From Pseudanabaena sp. FACHB-2040 (GTDB taxonomy: Bacteria; Cyanobacteriota; Cyanobacteriia; Phormidesmidales; Phormidesmidaceae), in contig NZ_JACJQO010000005.1 of assembly GCF_014696715.1 (NCBI RefSeq), forward strand, positions 1,054,001 to 1,118,000: a stretch of 64,000 nt of DNA. Reading direction: 5' to 3'. The notes under the pieces were generated by a model that was not told the origin of the DNA, made no database searches, and saw only the letters and a program-made list of their open reading frames with translations. Shown piece after piece: positions 46,397 through 57,760 of the stretch; within the stretch, counting starts at the first letter, position 1, and every line of letters begins with the position of its first letter. The position numbers were made by a program, and so were the translations under genes.

Positions 46397-49300
46397 ATGA
46401 CACTCTTCAATTTGCCCTCCAAACAGGGTCTATACGACCCTCAATTTGAGCACGATGCCTGCGGTGTCGGCTTTATTGTGCACATGAAGGGGAAACCCTC
46501 CCACGATATTGTTGAGCAAGCGCTGACTATTCTGCTGAACCTGGAACACCGGGGCGCGGTCGGAGCCGAGATCAATACTGGCGATGGTGCCGGTATTTTG
46601 ATGCAGATACCGCACCAATTTTTCCAGAAGTTCGCAGCGACACATGCGATCGCACTGCCTGCTGCAGGCGAATACGGCGTTGGCATGATCTACAGTTCAC
46701 CTCAGGCGGCTGACCGCGAGCAGGGGCGGCGAGCTTTTGAGCAGATTGTGGCCGAGGAGGGGCTGCAGGTTTTGGGCTGGCGCGATGTGCCGACAGACAA
46801 TGCCTCTCTGGGAGATACGGCCAAAGCCAGCGAACCCTTCATGCAGCAGGTCTTTATCCAGCGGCCTACAGGACTCGATGAGCTGGGGCTAGAGCGCAAG
46901 CTGTACGTGATCCGCAAGCGATCCCACAGCGCTATTCGGGCAGCGGAGATTGATCCCTACTGGTACCCGGCCAGCCTCTCCTGCCGCACCCTGGTTTACA
47001 AGGGCATGTTGACGCCAGCCCAGGTCGGCGAGTATTTCCTAGATCTGAAAGACCCCGATCTGACCAGTGCGCTGGGGTTGGTGCATTCTCGCTTTAGCAC
47101 CAACACGTTCCCGAGCTGGGAGCGATCGCACCCCTACCGCTACATTGCCCACAACGGCGAAATCAACACCCTGCGCGGCAACATCAACTGGATGCACGCT
47201 CGGCAGTCGCTGTTTGAGTCAGACCTGTTTGGCGATGCTCTCAAGCGAGCGCAGCCGGTGATCAATATCGACGGCAGCGACTCGCTGATCTTTGATAACG
47301 CCTTGGAACTGCTGGTGCTGGCCGGACGCTCCCTGCCCCACGCCATGATGATGATGATCCCCGAACCGTGGGCCGCTCACGAGTCTATGAGTCCGGAGAA
47401 AAAGGCGTTTTACAAGTACCACTCCTGCCTGATGGAGCCGTGGGATGGCCCCGCTTCCATTGCCTTTACCGATGGCACCATGATGGGTGCGGTGCTCGAT
47501 CGCAACGGCCTACGCCCCTCTCGCTACTACGTCACCAAAGACGACCTAGTGATTATGGCCTCTGAGGCGGGCGTACTGCCGATTGAGCCAGAGCGAATTG
47601 CCCAGAAGGGCCGCCTCGAGCCGGGGCGGATGTTCCTAGTAAATATGGAAGAGGGCCGCATTGTCTCAGATGAGGAGATCAAGAGTGCGATCGCATCTGA
47701 GCAGCCCTACCAGGAATGGCTCGATCAGCATCTAGTGCCGCTGGCCAGCCTGAAGGAAGCGCCAATAGATCGCACCTTGCCAGAAATTCCCCTGCTAAAG
47801 CGCCAGATGGCCTTCGGCTATACCTTTGAGGAGCTGCGCCTGCTGCTGACCCCGATGGCGCGAGACGGCGTGGAGGCGATTGGCTCAATGGGCACCGACA
47901 CTCCCCTAGCGGTGCTATCAGATCGGCCCAAGCTGCTCTACGACTACTTCCAGCAGCTCTTTGCCCAGGTCACTAACCCGCCGATTGACTCCATCCGAGA
48001 AGAGATCATTACCTCGCCAGAGACGACGGTGGGAGCTGAGCGCAATCTGCTCAAGCCAGAGCCTGAAAGCTGCCACCTGATCGAGCTAAAATCACCGATT
48101 CTCAGCAACGGGGAGTTGGCCAAGCTCAAGCATGAGTCGGGCGACTTCAAATCTGTTACTCTGCCCATCCTGTTCGATCCCCAAGCCGGAGTGAAGGGGC
48201 TGGAAGCAGCGCTGGAAGGTATTTCTGCCGCAGCAGATAAGGCGATCGCCTCAGGCACCAGCCTGATCATTCTTTCTGATCGAGAGATGAATCCGGCCCA
48301 GGCTCCGATTCCCGCTCTGCTGGCGGTTTCGGGGCTGCACCACCACCTCATCCGCCACGGCACTCGCACTCGCGTTGGCCTGGTGCTGGAGTCGGGTGAA
48401 CCGAGGGAGGTGCATCACTTTGCGGTGCTGATCGGCTACGGCTGCTGTGCTATCAACCCCTACCTAGCCTTTGAATCAATTGACTCGCTGATTCAGCAGG
48501 GTCTGCTGGTCGATACCGACTACCCCACGGCCTGCAAAAACTACATCAAGGCCGCCACCAAGGGCGTGATCAAGATTGCCTCTAAGATTGGCATCTCCAC
48601 TATCCAGAGCTATCGGGGAGCGCAGATCTTTGAGGCAATCGGTCTAAACCAGACTCTGATCGATCGGTACTTTACCTGGACGGCCTCTCGGATTGAGGGA
48701 GCCGATCTGGCGGTGATTACCCAGGAAGCCATTTTGCGCCACGCTCATGCTTTCCCTGATCGGGAGGCTGACAGCCCCACCCTAGACGTGGGCGGCAGCT
48801 ACCAGTGGCGCAAGGAAGGAGAGCGGCACCTGTTTAGCCCCGAAACCATCCACAACCTACAGAAGGCTGTGCGCACCAACAGCTACGAGCTCTACAAAAC
48901 CTATGCCGCCCTGATCAACGATCAGGACAAGCACCACTTCACTCTGCGCGGTCTGCTCGGTTTTCAAGAGCGGCAGCCGGTGCCGCTGGAGGAGGTAGAG
49001 CCCATTGAAGCGATCATGCAGCGCTTTAAGACCGGGGCCATGAGCTATGGGTCAATTTCGAAGGAAGCTCACGAGTCGCTTGCGATCGCAATGAACCGCA
49101 TCGGCGGCAAGTCCAATACCGGCGAAGGCGGCGAAGACCCCGAACGCTACACCTGGACCAACGAGCAGGGCGATTCTAAAAACAGCGCCATCAAACAGGT
49201 GGCCTCTGGGCGCTTTGGCGTCACCAGTCTCTACCTATCTCAGGCCAGGGAACTGCAGATCAAGATGGCCCAGGGCGCGAAGCCCGGTGAGGGTGGCCAG

Positions 49301-50980
49301 CTTCCAGGGCGCAAGGTCTACCCCTGGATTGCCAAGGTGCGTTACTCTACCCCCGGCGTGGGTTTAATCTCGCCGCCACCCCACCACGACATCTACTCCA
49401 TCGAAGATCTAGCTGAGCTAATCCACGACCTCAAGAACGCCAACCGCAAGGCCCGCATCAGCGTCAAGCTGGTGTCGGAGGTGGGCGTCGGCACTATCGC
49501 TGCCGGAGTCGCCAAGGCCCACGCTGATGTGGTGCTAATCTCCGGCTTTGATGGCGGCACAGGCGCATCTCCCCAGACCTCGATCAAGCACGCCGGACTG
49601 CCTTGGGAACTGGGCCTAGCCGAAACCCACCAAACCCTGGTGCTCAATAACCTGCGTAGCCGCATTGTGATCGAGACGGACGGGCAGATGAAGACCGGGA
49701 GAGATGTTGCGATCGCAGCCCTGCTCGGAGCCGAAGAATTTGGCTTTTCCACCGCGCCCTTGATCACCCTAGGCTGCATCATGATGCGCGTCTGCCACCT
49801 CAATACCTGTCCCGTTGGAGTCGCCACCCAAAATCCGGAGCTGCGCAAGTACTTCACAGGCGACCCGCAGCACACGGTCAACTTCATGCAGTTCGTTGCC
49901 CAAGACCTGCGGGAGATCATGGCCCAGTTAGGCTTCCGCAGCCTCAACGAAATGGTAGGCCGCACCGATGTGCTGGAGGCCAAACAGGCCGTCAACCACT
50001 GGAAGGCCAAGGGCATTGACCTGTCAAAGATTCTTTACCAGCCCCAGATGGGCCCTGAGGTTGGGCGCTACTGCCAAATTCCCCAGGATCACGGTTTAGA
50101 GAAGTCTCTGGACATGACCGTGCTGCTAGATCTGTGCCAACCCGCCATCGAACGCGGTGAGAAGGTGAAAGCCACTCTGCCTATCCGCAACGTGAATCGA
50201 GTCGTCGGCACCATTCTGGGCAACGAAATCACCAAACGCCATTGGGAAGGTCTGCCAGAAGACACCATTCACCTACACTTCCAGGGCAGCGCCGGACAGA
50301 GCTTTGGCGCGTTCATTCCCAAAGGCGTCACCCTGGAGCTAGAAGGCGATGCCAACGACTACCTGGGCAAGGGCCTCAGTGGCGGCAAGATCGTGGTCTA
50401 TCCCTCTTCGGGCTCAACCTTCGTGCCCGAAGACAACATCATCATCGGCAACGTGGCTCTCTATGGCGCAACCGGCGGCGAAGCCTATATCTATGGGGTA
50501 GCTGGGGAGCGCTTCTGCGTTCGCAACTCCGGCGTCAACACCGTTGTCGAAGCAGTGGGCGACCACGCCTGTGAATATATGACCGGCGGCAAGGTAGTCG
50601 TGCTGGGTCACACCGGACGCAACTTCGCAGCCGGTATGAGCGGCGGCGTCGCCTACGTGTTTGACGAAACCGGCGACTTCCCCACGCGCTGCAACACCCA
50701 AATGGCCGACCTGGAAACGCTAGAAGATCCCGAAGAAATCGCCGATCTGCGTCAGCTAATCCAAAAGCATGCTGACTACACCGGCAGCCAAAAAGCCCAC
50801 ACCATTCTCGCCAACTGGGAAACGCTGCTGCCCAAATTCGTCAAAGTCATGCCGCGCGACTACAAGCGAGTTCTCCAGGCCATCAAGCGAGCCTTGGCCG
50901 ATGGCCTCAGTGGCGACGATGCCCTAGCAGCAGCGTTCGAGGAAAACTCCCGCGACGTCTCCCGCATCGGCGGTAGCTAA
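46397..50980 (+). CDS. gltB: Glutamate synthase large subunit
   Basis: Converts glutamine and 2-oxoglutarate to two glutamates in the cytosol. The 1527 residues include an N-terminal propeptide ending before the nucleophile Cys22 ([11 protein letters not shown]), the glutaminase domain, the FMN-binding synthase barrel, the 3Fe-4S cysteines in [20 protein letters not shown], and a C-terminal beta-helix ([27 protein letters not shown]). Its pairing with gltD just downstream indicates the NADPH-dependent enzyme rather than the stand-alone ferredoxin type, though both exist in cyanobacteria. The length is normal. Confidence 0.96.
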   Translation: MTLFNLPSKQGLYDPQFEHDACGVGFIVHMKGKPSHDIVEQALTILLNLEHRGAVGAEINTGDGAGILMQIPHQFFQKFAATHAIALPAAGEYGVGMIYSSPQAADREQGRRAFEQIVAEEGLQVLGWRDVPTDNASLGDTAKASEPFMQQVFIQRPTGLDELGLERKLYVIRKRSHSAIRAAEIDPYWYPASLSCRTLVYKGMLTPAQVGEYFLDLKDPDLTSALGLVHSRFSTNTFPSWERSHPYRYIAHNGEINTLRGNINWMHARQSLFESDLFGDALKRAQPVINIDGSDSLIFDNALELLVLAGRSLPHAMMMMIPEPWAAHESMSPEKKAFYKYHSCLMEPWDGPASIAFTDGTMMGAVLDRNGLRPSRYYVTKDDLVIMASEAGVLPIEPERIAQKGRLEPGRMFLVNMEEGRIVSDEEIKSAIASEQPYQEWLDQHLVPLASLKEAPIDRTLPEIPLLKRQMAFGYTFEELRLLLTPMARDGVEAIGSMGTDTPLAVLSDRPKLLYDYFQQLFAQVTNPPIDSIREEIITSPETTVGAERNLLKPEPESCHLIELKSPILSNGELAKLKHESGDFKSVTLPILFDPQAGVKGLEAALEGISAAADKAIASGTSLIILSDREMNPAQAPIPALLAVSGLHHHLIRHGTRTRVGLVLESGEPREVHHFAVLIGYGCCAINPYLAFESIDSLIQQGLLVDTDYPTACKNYIKAATKGVIKIASKIGISTIQSYRGAQIFEAIGLNQTLIDRYFTWTASRIEGADLAVITQEAILRHAHAFPDREADSPTLDVGGSYQWRKEGERHLFSPETIHNLQKAVRTNSYELYKTYAALINDQDKHHFTLRGLLGFQERQPVPLEEVEPIEAIMQRFKTGAMSYGSISKEAHESLAIAMNRIGGKSNTGEGGEDPERYTWTNEQGDSKNSAIKQVASGRFGVTSLYLSQARELQIKMAQGAKPGEGGQLPGRKVYPWIAKVRYSTPGVGLISPPPHHDIYSIEDLAELIHDLKNANRKARISVKLVSEVGVGTIAAGVAKAHADVVLISGFDGGTGASPQTSIKHAGLPWELGLAETHQTLVLNNLRSRIVIETDGQMKTGRDVAIAALLGAEEFGFSTAPLITLGCIMMRVCHLNTCPVGVATQNPELRKYFTGDPQHTVNFMQFVAQDLREIMAQLGFRSLNEMVGRTDVLEAKQAVNHWKAKGIDLSKILYQPQMGPEVGRYCQIPQDHGLEKSLDMTVLLDLCQPAIERGEKVKATLPIRNVNRVVGTILGNEITKRHWEGLPEDTIHLHFQGSAGQSFGAFIPKGVTLELEGDANDYLGKGLSGGKIVVYPSSGSTFVPEDNIIIGNVALYGATGGEAYIYGVAGERFCVRNSGVNTVVEAVGDHACEYMTGGKVVVLGHTGRNFAAGMSGGVAYVFDETGDFPTRCNTQMADLETLEDPEEIADLRQLIQKHADYTGSQKAHTILANWETLLPKFVKVMPRDYKRVLQAIKRALADGLSGDDALAAAFEENSRDVSRIGGS

Positions 50981-50999
50981 TCTACACCTCCAGATCCCC

Positions 51000-51032
51000 A
51001 GATCCCCGGTTTCTTAAAGAAACCGGGGATCT
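51000..51032. repeat. Single-copy hairpin related to the 39.2-kb array
   Basis: AGATCCCCGGTTTCT (51000-51014) and AGAAACCGGGGATCT (51018-51032) form a perfect 15-bp hairpin with a three-base loop in the 98-base gltB-gltD gap. The arms share the AGATCCC(C/T)(G)GG core with the tandem array at 39238-39516. No T-run follows, so gltD can still be read through. It may stabilise or process the gltBD mRNA. Confidence 0.7.
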
Positions 51033-51078
51033 GAACCCCCCTCGGCACCCCCTATACCCTTCACCCCTCACCTAACCC

Positions 51079-52563
51079 ATGGGAAAACCAACCGGCTTTA
51101 TTGACTACCTACGCGAACTGCCGCCCGAGCAAATGCCCATTGAGCGCGTTCGCAACTGGGACGAGTTTCACCTGCCCATGGAGGAGGAAAAACTCCGCAC
51201 CCAGGGCGCGCGCTGCATGGACTGTGGCACTCCCTTTTGTCACACCGGCGACATGCTCAGCGGCATGGCCAGCGGCTGCCCCATCAACAACCTGATCCCT
51301 GAGTGGAATGACCTAATTTACCGAGGATTGTGGAAGGAAGCGCTGGCCCGGCTGCACAAGACCAACAACTTCCCGGAGTTCACAGGTCGAGTCTGCCCCG
51401 CTCCCTGTGAAGGTTCCTGCGTGCTGGGCATCACCAACCCGCCCGTCACCATCAAAAATATTGAATATTCCATTGCCGAGCGCGGCTGGGAAGAAGGTTG
51501 GATTGTCGCTGAACCGCCCCAAAAGCGCACTGGCAAAAAGGTTGCCATCATCGGCTCTGGCCCCGCCGGGCTCTCAGCGGCCGCTCAGCTCAACAAAGCA
51601 GGCCACTGGATCACGGTCTATGAGCGGGCCGACCGTCCGGGTGGGCTGCTGATGTACGGCATCCCCAACATGAAGCTGGACAAGCAGGACGTGGTGATGC
51701 GCCGCATTGAGCTGCTCAAAGCCGAAGGGGTGCAGTTTGTCTGCAACACCGAAGTGGGCAAAGACTTGCCAACCGAGATGCTGCTGAAAGAATTTGATGC
51801 CGTTGTGCTCTGCACTGGGTCAACCCGTCCCCGCGACCTGCCCATTGAAGGGCGAGATCTAGCCGGCATTCATTTCGCTATGGACTTCCTAACGGCCAAC
51901 ACTAAAGCAGTCCTAGAGGGTCAACCTGGCGATGGCTATCTCTCTGCCGCCGGTAAAGACGTGGTTATCATTGGCGGCGGCGACACTGGCACCGACTGCG
52001 TAGGCACCTCCATCCGCCACGGCAGCAACAGCGTGGTACAGGTTGAGATCATGCCCAGACCTCCCTTGGAACGGGCAGCCGACAACCCCTGGCCCGAGTA
52101 TCCAAAGGTCTACCGCCTCGACTACGGCCAGGAAGAAGCCGTCGCCAAGTTCGGCAACGACCCCCGCACCTATCTCACAACCGCCACCGGCTTTGTTGGC
52201 AATGACAGGGGCCAAGTCGAAGGCGTTCGCACCGTACAGGTCGAATGGCAGAGAGACGAGCAGGGGCGGTTCACCCCCAAGCACGTTCCCGGCAGCGAGA
52301 GGGTGCTGCCAGCCCAGCTAGTCCTGCTGGCAATGGGCTTCCTCGGCCCCGAACAGCCCTTGCTAGACAGCCTGGGCCTAGATCGCGATCCGCGCAGCAA
52401 CATCAAAGCAGACTACGGCCAATATGCCACCAGCCTTCCCGGTGTCTTCGCCGCAGGCGACTGCCGCCGAGGCCAAAGCCTAGTGGTGTGGGCCTTCAAT
52501 GAAGGAAGAGGGGCGGCGCGGGAGTGCGATCGCTATCTCATGGGCACGACTGAGTTGCCGTAA
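51079..52563 (+). CDS. gltD: Glutamate synthase small subunit
   Basis: A 494-residue flavoprotein that takes electrons from NADPH to GltB. N-terminal 4Fe-4S cysteine clusters are visible: CMDCGTPFC (46-54) and CPAPCEGSC (106-114). The FAD site is [17 protein letters not shown], and the NADPH site is [17 protein letters not shown]; the C-terminal FAD motif ends in [18 protein letters not shown]. It follows gltB by 98 bases with the same direction, forming an operon. Confidence 0.96.
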   Translation: MGKPTGFIDYLRELPPEQMPIERVRNWDEFHLPMEEEKLRTQGARCMDCGTPFCHTGDMLSGMASGCPINNLIPEWNDLIYRGLWKEALARLHKTNNFPEFTGRVCPAPCEGSCVLGITNPPVTIKNIEYSIAERGWEEGWIVAEPPQKRTGKKVAIIGSGPAGLSAAAQLNKAGHWITVYERADRPGGLLMYGIPNMKLDKQDVVMRRIELLKAEGVQFVCNTEVGKDLPTEMLLKEFDAVVLCTGSTRPRDLPIEGRDLAGIHFAMDFLTANTKAVLEGQPGDGYLSAAGKDVVIIGGGDTGTDCVGTSIRHGSNSVVQVEIMPRPPLERAADNPWPEYPKVYRLDYGQEEAVAKFGNDPRTYLTTATGFVGNDRGQVEGVRTVQVEWQRDEQGRFTPKHVPGSERVLPAQLVLLAMGFLGPEQPLLDSLGLDRDPRSNIKADYGQYATSLPGVFAAGDCRRGQSLVVWAFNEGRGAARECDRYLMGTTELP

Positions 52564-52638
52564 GCGGAGACATGGGGACACGGAGACACGGGGACGTAGG
52601 CATGTCTCACTACCTGTGTTCCCTCTACTGAACCGGCC

Positions 52639-54483
52639 TCATCTCTGCATCTCCGGGTTTCCCATTCCCCGCATCTCCCCTTTGGTAAACTGCTCTCGCA
52701 CCTGCTCATGAACAAACCGATAGCCGCCACCCACTTTTTGGAGGAGGCGCTGGCTGGCGGCAAAGTTGAGAAAGTGGGCGTAGTTCCAAGGCGTTGAGCC
52801 ACTGGCGCTGAGGAGAGCCCGAATGACAAAATGCTGGATGCTGTAGGAGGCCCACAGGCCAAAGGCGAGACCTGTGGCTAGGAGCCCTTGCAGGAGATCG
52901 GTATTGACCAAGTCGCGGACAGCAAGACCGCTACTTAGGTTCAGCAGGGTCAAACCAACCTGCACCAGCACTCCCAAAAGGGCGAGGACGATGAATAGGT
53001 TGCGCACTGCATTAAAAATGTCTTGGTTGGGCCGCCGCCGTACTTGAATGCTGCTTTGCAAGCCCGAGCGCAGCTCAAACAAACAGCCGAAAATCAGGCC
53101 CAGTCCCAACCCAATCAGGCCGCCCAGGGTGAAACCTGTTCCACCCTGACCAAAGCGACCGCCAACCAGTCCGGCCAGTCCTCCTAGCACCAGGGCCAGC
53201 AGCAGCCCTGGAATAAAGGCCCGCAGCAGAAGCGATAGACCACTGCCCCAAGAGAGCGATGCAATTGACAGTTTGTATTTGGGGTACGCCTCTAGATCTA
53301 CCTGGGAAGCCATAAGGCCCACAGCCAAGCCAAACATAGGATGCACAAATACTCCCGTCAGCAGGCCCAAAATTAGCCCTACCAGCAGGCGGTACAGCCA
53401 GCGCTGAGAGTCTAAAAGCGCGCTTGAATCAAGAGACTCAATGTAGAAGGTGCGATCGCGTTTCTCCAAGTGATTTGCTAGCCAGGTTAGATACCGATGC
53501 CTGTCTCTAGGGGAAAAGGGCTTTTTCGGAGCACCGCCTATCGTGATCTGATGGGTAATAAAGCGCTGCAGCAGATCGCCCTGATTGGCTACTGGCTGAC
53601 CCTCAAAAAATTCTGCCAAACAGTTGAGCAGAAAAGGGGAGCGGGCCAGGGGCTGCAGTACTTTACTGGCCTTAATGCCCTTCCAAAGGTCGGCCTGGTC
53701 CAGACCCGTGGCGTAGTCCTTAACTTGCTGAGCCCCTAGCGGCATTAGATGCACACCGCCATTGAACTGGTCAAAGGGAATGCCCGATCGCTCCATCACC
53801 TGACGCTGACAGCAAAGTGCCAAGGTCTGATCCACATTGCCCCGCAAAAAAGCATCGATCTCTGCTGCACAGGTACGCTGCTGGCTCACCTCCAGATTGT
53901 CAAAGCCATCCAGCATTAGAGTCAGTTGGGCATTGATGAGCCAAGCACGGGCGCAGTTGTCAGGTACCCGGTAGAGTTCCCAGAGCTTGGCAACGGCCCA
54001 GCTAGAAATAGGTTCTCCCCGCCAGCTAGATAGATCTAGCAGCACCGGGACAGGAGCCGTTGAGGTACGAGACTTCTTTAATAAGTCACTCGCTAGAGTT
54101 AGCAGCGTCTGAGTTTTGCCAGACCCCGGCTCTCCCAAAATCAGCAGGCGGCCATCCATACCGTCCCGCTGAAACAGCTTGACAACCTCTGATGGGGAAG
54201 ACAGTTTCTGGGTGGCCTGCTTCCCCATCTGCAGAGACCAAATTTGGTATTGCAAAGTGACCAAAGAAGGAACAGATTTAACCGCAGTGGCTTGGGCCGT
54301 TGACTGCCTACCGCTGCCTACGGCAACCGTTGTACGGCGTTTAGCTTTGGCCTGTTGCAGAACGTGTAGCGCAGTCTGCTGCTGCCAAGCAATCTGCTGA
54401 TTGACAGCAGTAATCAGCAGAGCGCGATCATAAGCACTCGGGGGTCTTAGCGGCGTTAAATCTAGCAGAGAAGGGGTTGCCAT
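52639..54483 (-). CDS. NACHT-type ATPase with C-terminal membrane domain
   Basis: A 614-residue STAND-like NTPase. The N-terminus has ~110 residues of unknown type, then the P-loop GEPGSGKT (117-124), Walker B LTLMLDGFDNLE (187-198), and helical ARC2-like segments ending around residue 345. About residues 360-555 are highly hydrophobic with Gly/Leu-rich repeats (LLALVLGGLAGLVGGRFGQG), predicting at least seven transmembrane helices, followed by a soluble tail with VGGGYRFVHEQVREQF, as in NACHT proteins' winged-helix end. Some NACHT proteins are immune or signalling ATPases, but this membrane class has no known role. It converges with gltD. Confidence 0.8.
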   Translation of the reverse strand: MATPSLLDLTPLRPPSAYDRALLITAVNQQIAWQQQTALHVLQQAKAKRRTTVAVGSGRQSTAQATAVKSVPSLVTLQYQIWSLQMGKQATQKLSSPSEVVKLFQRDGMDGRLLILGEPGSGKTQTLLTLASDLLKKSRTSTAPVPVLLDLSSWRGEPISSWAVAKLWELYRVPDNCARAWLINAQLTLMLDGFDNLEVSQQRTCAAEIDAFLRGNVDQTLALCCQRQVMERSGIPFDQFNGGVHLMPLGAQQVKDYATGLDQADLWKGIKASKVLQPLARSPFLLNCLAEFFEGQPVANQGDLLQRFITHQITIGGAPKKPFSPRDRHRYLTWLANHLEKRDRTFYIESLDSSALLDSQRWLYRLLVGLILGLLTGVFVHPMFGLAVGLMASQVDLEAYPKYKLSIASLSWGSGLSLLLRAFIPGLLLALVLGGLAGLVGGRFGQGGTGFTLGGLIGLGLGLIFGCLFELRSGLQSSIQVRRRPNQDIFNAVRNLFIVLALLGVLVQVGLTLLNLSSGLAVRDLVNTDLLQGLLATGLAFGLWASYSIQHFVIRALLSASGSTPWNYAHFLNFAASQRLLQKVGGGYRFVHEQVREQFTKGEMRGMGNPEMQR

Positions 54484-54738
54484 AGGGGGCTCACTGAGGC
54501 AGCAGAGGGCCTAATTGTAAGGGGTACTGGTCACAACTATAACAACGGTTCTTAACTGCAGCATTCAGGAGACAAAGTCTTTAAGTTAGGGCTCTTAGAG
54601 ATAGGTTGGCTTTCTTTATAAAGCAGTAAACCCTTGACAGGTGTGCCTTTTGGCTTAGTTCCTGCGACCGAGGTAATGCCAACAGAACTCGTTACGCTGC
54701 AGAAAGGTAATGGTTCTAAAACTCAGCTCTAAAATTTA

Positions 54739-55764
54739 ATGACTGCTATTCAACTCAAGCCAATCAATCAGCAAGTGGTTGCAGTGGTCGGTGCCTCTAG
54801 CGGCATTGGTCGAGCCACCGCGCTTCAGTTCGCTCAGCAAGGGGCTAAGGTTTCTGTCTCAGCCCGTAGCCAATCAGGGCTAGATTCTCTGGTTGAAGAG
54901 ATTAAGGCAATGGGGGGAGATGCGATCGCAATTACCGCCGATGTCGCCGACTTCGATCAGGTCAAAGCCATTGCCGACAAAACCGTTGAGTACTTCGGAC
55001 GGCTCGATACCTGGGTTCACGTGGCCGCCACCGCCGTGTTTGCCCGCTTTGAGCAGCACACCCCCGAAGAGTTTCGGCGCGTCATCGAAGTTAACCTGAT
55101 GGGCCAAGTCTACGGCGCAATGGTCGCCCTGCCCTACCTGCGTCAAACCGGTCAGGGTGCGCTGATTAGCGTCGGCTCTGTGGAAGGACACCGCTCCCTG
55201 CCGCTGCAAAGCGCCTACTCCTCCTCCAAACACGCCACTGAGGGCTTCCTCGACTCTCTACGAGTCGAACTGATCCACGACAAAGTGCCCATCAGTGTCA
55301 CCAACATCATGCCCGCTACCATCAACACTCCCTTTTACAACAATGGCCTGACCAAGCTAGGGAGAAAACCCAAAGGCGTGCCCCCCTTCTACCAGCCCGA
55401 GCTGGTAGCCCGCTCCATTCTCCATGCCGCTGAAAATCCAGTCCGCGAACTGATCGTGGGTGACGTAGGCCGCATTCTCGATATTGCCCAGAAGCTCGCC
55501 CCCGGCCTGGTCGATGTCGCACTCGCCCTAATCGCTGTTCCCGGCGAGCACAGCAGCGAGCCCAAATCCGAAACCGACCCCAACAACCTCTATACCCCCG
55601 TCGAAACCGACAACCGAGTGCGCGGCGATTTCGATAACCAGGTCATCCCCAGCTTCCTCGACTGGTTTGACTGGCACCCCGCCGCTAAATGGGGCACCGT
55701 CGCTGGCATCGCGGGCCTAGCCCTGCTGGCCGTTCAGAACCTGAGCGACAACAACCCCGCTTAG
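54739..55764 (+). CDS. SDR family oxidoreductase with C-terminal extension
   Basis: A 341-residue short-chain dehydrogenase. The Rossmann motif is AVVGASSGIGRATALQFAQQ; the catalytic serine and YxxxK are in ALISVGSVEGHRSLPL and AYSSSKHATEG. Beyond the catalytic domain (~250 residues) an ~80-residue tail ends in a hydrophobic segment, TVAGIAGLALLAVQNL, which could dock to a membrane. This architecture is common in cyanobacteria. A zinc alcohol dehydrogenase gene lies 160 bases downstream, so both may handle alcohols or aldehydes. Confidence 0.88.
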   Translation: MTAIQLKPINQQVVAVVGASSGIGRATALQFAQQGAKVSVSARSQSGLDSLVEEIKAMGGDAIAITADVADFDQVKAIADKTVEYFGRLDTWVHVAATAVFARFEQHTPEEFRRVIEVNLMGQVYGAMVALPYLRQTGQGALISVGSVEGHRSLPLQSAYSSSKHATEGFLDSLRVELIHDKVPISVTNIMPATINTPFYNNGLTKLGRKPKGVPPFYQPELVARSILHAAENPVRELIVGDVGRILDIAQKLAPGLVDVALALIAVPGEHSSEPKSETDPNNLYTPVETDNRVRGDFDNQVIPSFLDWFDWHPAAKWGTVAGIAGLALLAVQNLSDNNPA

Positions 55765-55772
55765 GAGAGTGG

Positions 55773-55796
55773 ATGAGTAGATGAGTAGATGAGTAG
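55773..55796. repeat. Short tandem repeat, ATGAGTAG x3
   Basis: Three exact 8-base copies lie just after the SDR gene. Such microsatellites are prone to slippage and can differ among strains. No coding role. Confidence 0.85.
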
Positions 55797-55925
55797 ATGG
55801 TGAAATCGTTGCCCTAACCCTAAACCCTCTATCTTCTGCCCCATCCCTACCTCTAAACTCACCCACCCCCTACCCATCTACCCCCATACCCCTTTAACCC
55901 TAAACCCTCAACCTCCTAACCCCTT

Positions 55926-57095
55926 ATGAAAGCAGTCTGCTGGCGTGGAGCCACCGATGTTCGGCTCGAAACCGTCCCCGATCCTAAGATCCTTAACCCT
56001 CGGGATGCCATTCTCCGGGTCACCGCTACCACGATTTGTGGCTCTGATCTGCATATCTACGACGGCTACATCCCCACCATGCAGCCCGGTGACATCATTG
56101 GGCACGAGTTTATGGGCGAAGTTGTCGAGATCGGCAGCGAGGTGAAAAAGCTGCGCGTGGGCGATCGTGTGGTCGTCTCCTCCATCATTGGCTGCGGCCA
56201 TTGTCTCTACTGTGAGAGCCAGCGCTGGTCTCTCTGCGACAACTCCAACCCCAACGCCTGGATGCAGGAACCAGCTATGGGGTTTGGTACCGCTGGCATC
56301 TTTGGCTATTCCCACGCCTTTGGAGGCTACGCCGGGTCATTTGCCGAGTATATTCGGGTGCCCTACGCCGATTTTGGTGCGATCAAGGTGCCCGATGGGC
56401 TGCCGGATGAAAAGGTGCTGCCCGTCTCCGATGCCTTCCCTACAGGCTTTATGGGTGCGGATATGTGCAACATTCAGCCGGGGCAAATTGTTGCAGTCTG
56501 GGGTGCAGGGCCAGTGGGCCTGTTTGCCATGATCAGCGCTTACATGCTGGGGGCTGAACGGGTGATTGCCATTGATCACGTACCCGAGCGGCTGCAGATG
56601 GCTCAAGACTTTGCCAAAGCCGAGCCGGTCAACTTTATGGAAATTGACGCCGGAGAAGCTCTTAAGCAAATGACTGGCGGGCGCGGCCCCGATGCCTGTA
56701 TTGATGCGGTGGGGCTAGAAGCTCACGGCATGGGACCAGAGGGCCTCTACGACAAGGCCAAGCAGGCAATTCGCCTAGAAACTGATCGACCCCACGTGCT
56801 GCGGCAGATGATGTTGGCCTGCGGCAAAGGCGGCACGCTCTCTATTCTGGGAGTCTACAGCGGCTTTATCGACAAAGTCCCGATGGGTGCAGCGATGAAT
56901 AAGAGCCTCACTTTCAAAATGGGGCAGATGTACGGCCAGAAGTACATCCCCATGTTGCTAGAGCGGGTTGCCAATGGGGAAGTAGATCCCTCTCGCGTCT
57001 TTACTCATCAGCTACCGCTGGAAGAAACTCGCCAGGGCTTTGAGTTGTTTAAGCACAAGAAAGACAACTGCATTAAGGTGTTGCTCAAGCCTTAG
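55926..57095 (+). CDS. Zinc-dependent alcohol dehydrogenase
   Basis: A 389-residue medium-chain dehydrogenase of the formaldehyde dehydrogenase/FdhA-like group. Catalytic zinc ligands lie in [13 protein letters not shown] and [11 protein letters not shown]; the structural zinc cysteines are [15 protein letters not shown]. The NAD-binding motif is [15 protein letters not shown], and the C-terminal half has the insert typical of the group ([12 protein letters not shown]). It probably oxidises an alcohol or formaldehyde-like aldehyde; the exact substrate is unknown. It follows the SDR gene in the same direction. Confidence 0.9.
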   Translation: MKAVCWRGATDVRLETVPDPKILNPRDAILRVTATTICGSDLHIYDGYIPTMQPGDIIGHEFMGEVVEIGSEVKKLRVGDRVVVSSIIGCGHCLYCESQRWSLCDNSNPNAWMQEPAMGFGTAGIFGYSHAFGGYAGSFAEYIRVPYADFGAIKVPDGLPDEKVLPVSDAFPTGFMGADMCNIQPGQIVAVWGAGPVGLFAMISAYMLGAERVIAIDHVPERLQMAQDFAKAEPVNFMEIDAGEALKQMTGGRGPDACIDAVGLEAHGMGPEGLYDKAKQAIRLETDRPHVLRQMMLACGKGGTLSILGVYSGFIDKVPMGAAMNKSLTFKMGQMYGQKYIPMLLERVANGEVDPSRVFTHQLPLEETRQGFELFKHKKDNCIKVLLKP

Positions 57096-57105
57096 TGCTT
57101 ATCTG

Positions 57106-57199
57106 TAGAGACGCAGACTTAATAGTCCCTTGAGCCATAGTTCTTCAGGCCATAGCCCGAAGGACTGTGGCTGCTTGGGGCTTTACTAGCGCGTCTCTA
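57106..57199. repeat. TAGAGACGC...GCGTCTCTA inverted repeat
   Basis: Perfect nine-base arms at 57106-57114 and 57191-57199 enclose a second stem, GCCATAGTTCTTC with GAAGGACTGTGGC. It shares its arms with the element at 12412-12460, showing a dispersed family of small palindromic repeats. It lies after the alcohol dehydrogenase gene. Confidence 0.6.
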
Positions 57200-57354
57200 A
57201 CACTGTTTGTTTATCTGTGCGCTATGGCTATGCGATTCGGCAAGATCCTCACACGGCAGACGGATAAGTACATATGAACTAAACAGCTCCCCAGGTAGAG
57301 GGGAAAAGGCTGCTAACCCTCTACAACAGATATGGTGACAAGGGAAATTAGTGA

Positions 57355-57750
57355 ATGGTGACGAATATGGCACTTGAAGAACTGCGGAAAAGTGATGTAA
57401 TGGCCCATCTGCTCGACGCCCTTGAGTCTGGGCAAGATATTGGCCACTACGGCAGATTGGTATTTACCATGGTGGCCCACCACTTTATGGCAGAAGATGA
57501 GCTGGTGCAGTGGCTGCAAAAAGACTCTGACCTGAGCGAGCAAGAGGCGCGGGCGCTGTACCTGCAGGTGCAGGGTAAGGACTACAACCCTCCCAAACGC
57601 GATCGCATCTTAGAGTGGCAGAAGCAGCAGGACTTTCCTATCTGCCCCAACTCAGACGATCCCGACGCTTGCAATGTCTACAAAGACCTGTCCTTCCCCG
57701 AGCAGGTGTACGAACACATCGCCGAATACTACGAGCAAAAGTCTCACTAG
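57355..57750 (+). CDS. Conserved small protein, function unknown
   Basis: A 131-residue soluble, acidic protein with family-like segments SDVMAHLLDALESGQDIGHY, then FTMVAHHFMAEDELVQWLQK, and a Cys-containing ICPNSDDPDACNVYKDL. It looks like a conserved cyanobacterial protein, with no domain I can name. An internal start at ATG 57367 is possible. It converges with the AI-2E family gene. Confidence 0.75.
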   Translation: MVTNMALEELRKSDVMAHLLDALESGQDIGHYGRLVFTMVAHHFMAEDELVQWLQKDSDLSEQEARALYLQVQGKDYNPPKRDRILEWQKQQDFPICPNSDDPDACNVYKDLSFPEQVYEHIAEYYEQKSH

Positions 57751-57760
57751 TGCCTACGGC

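Noticed and set aside
52564-52638. GGGGACACGGAGACACGG stretch after gltD as a gene or terminator
   Set aside because: It is a simple low-complexity repeat common between cyanobacterial genes, with no stem or T-run.
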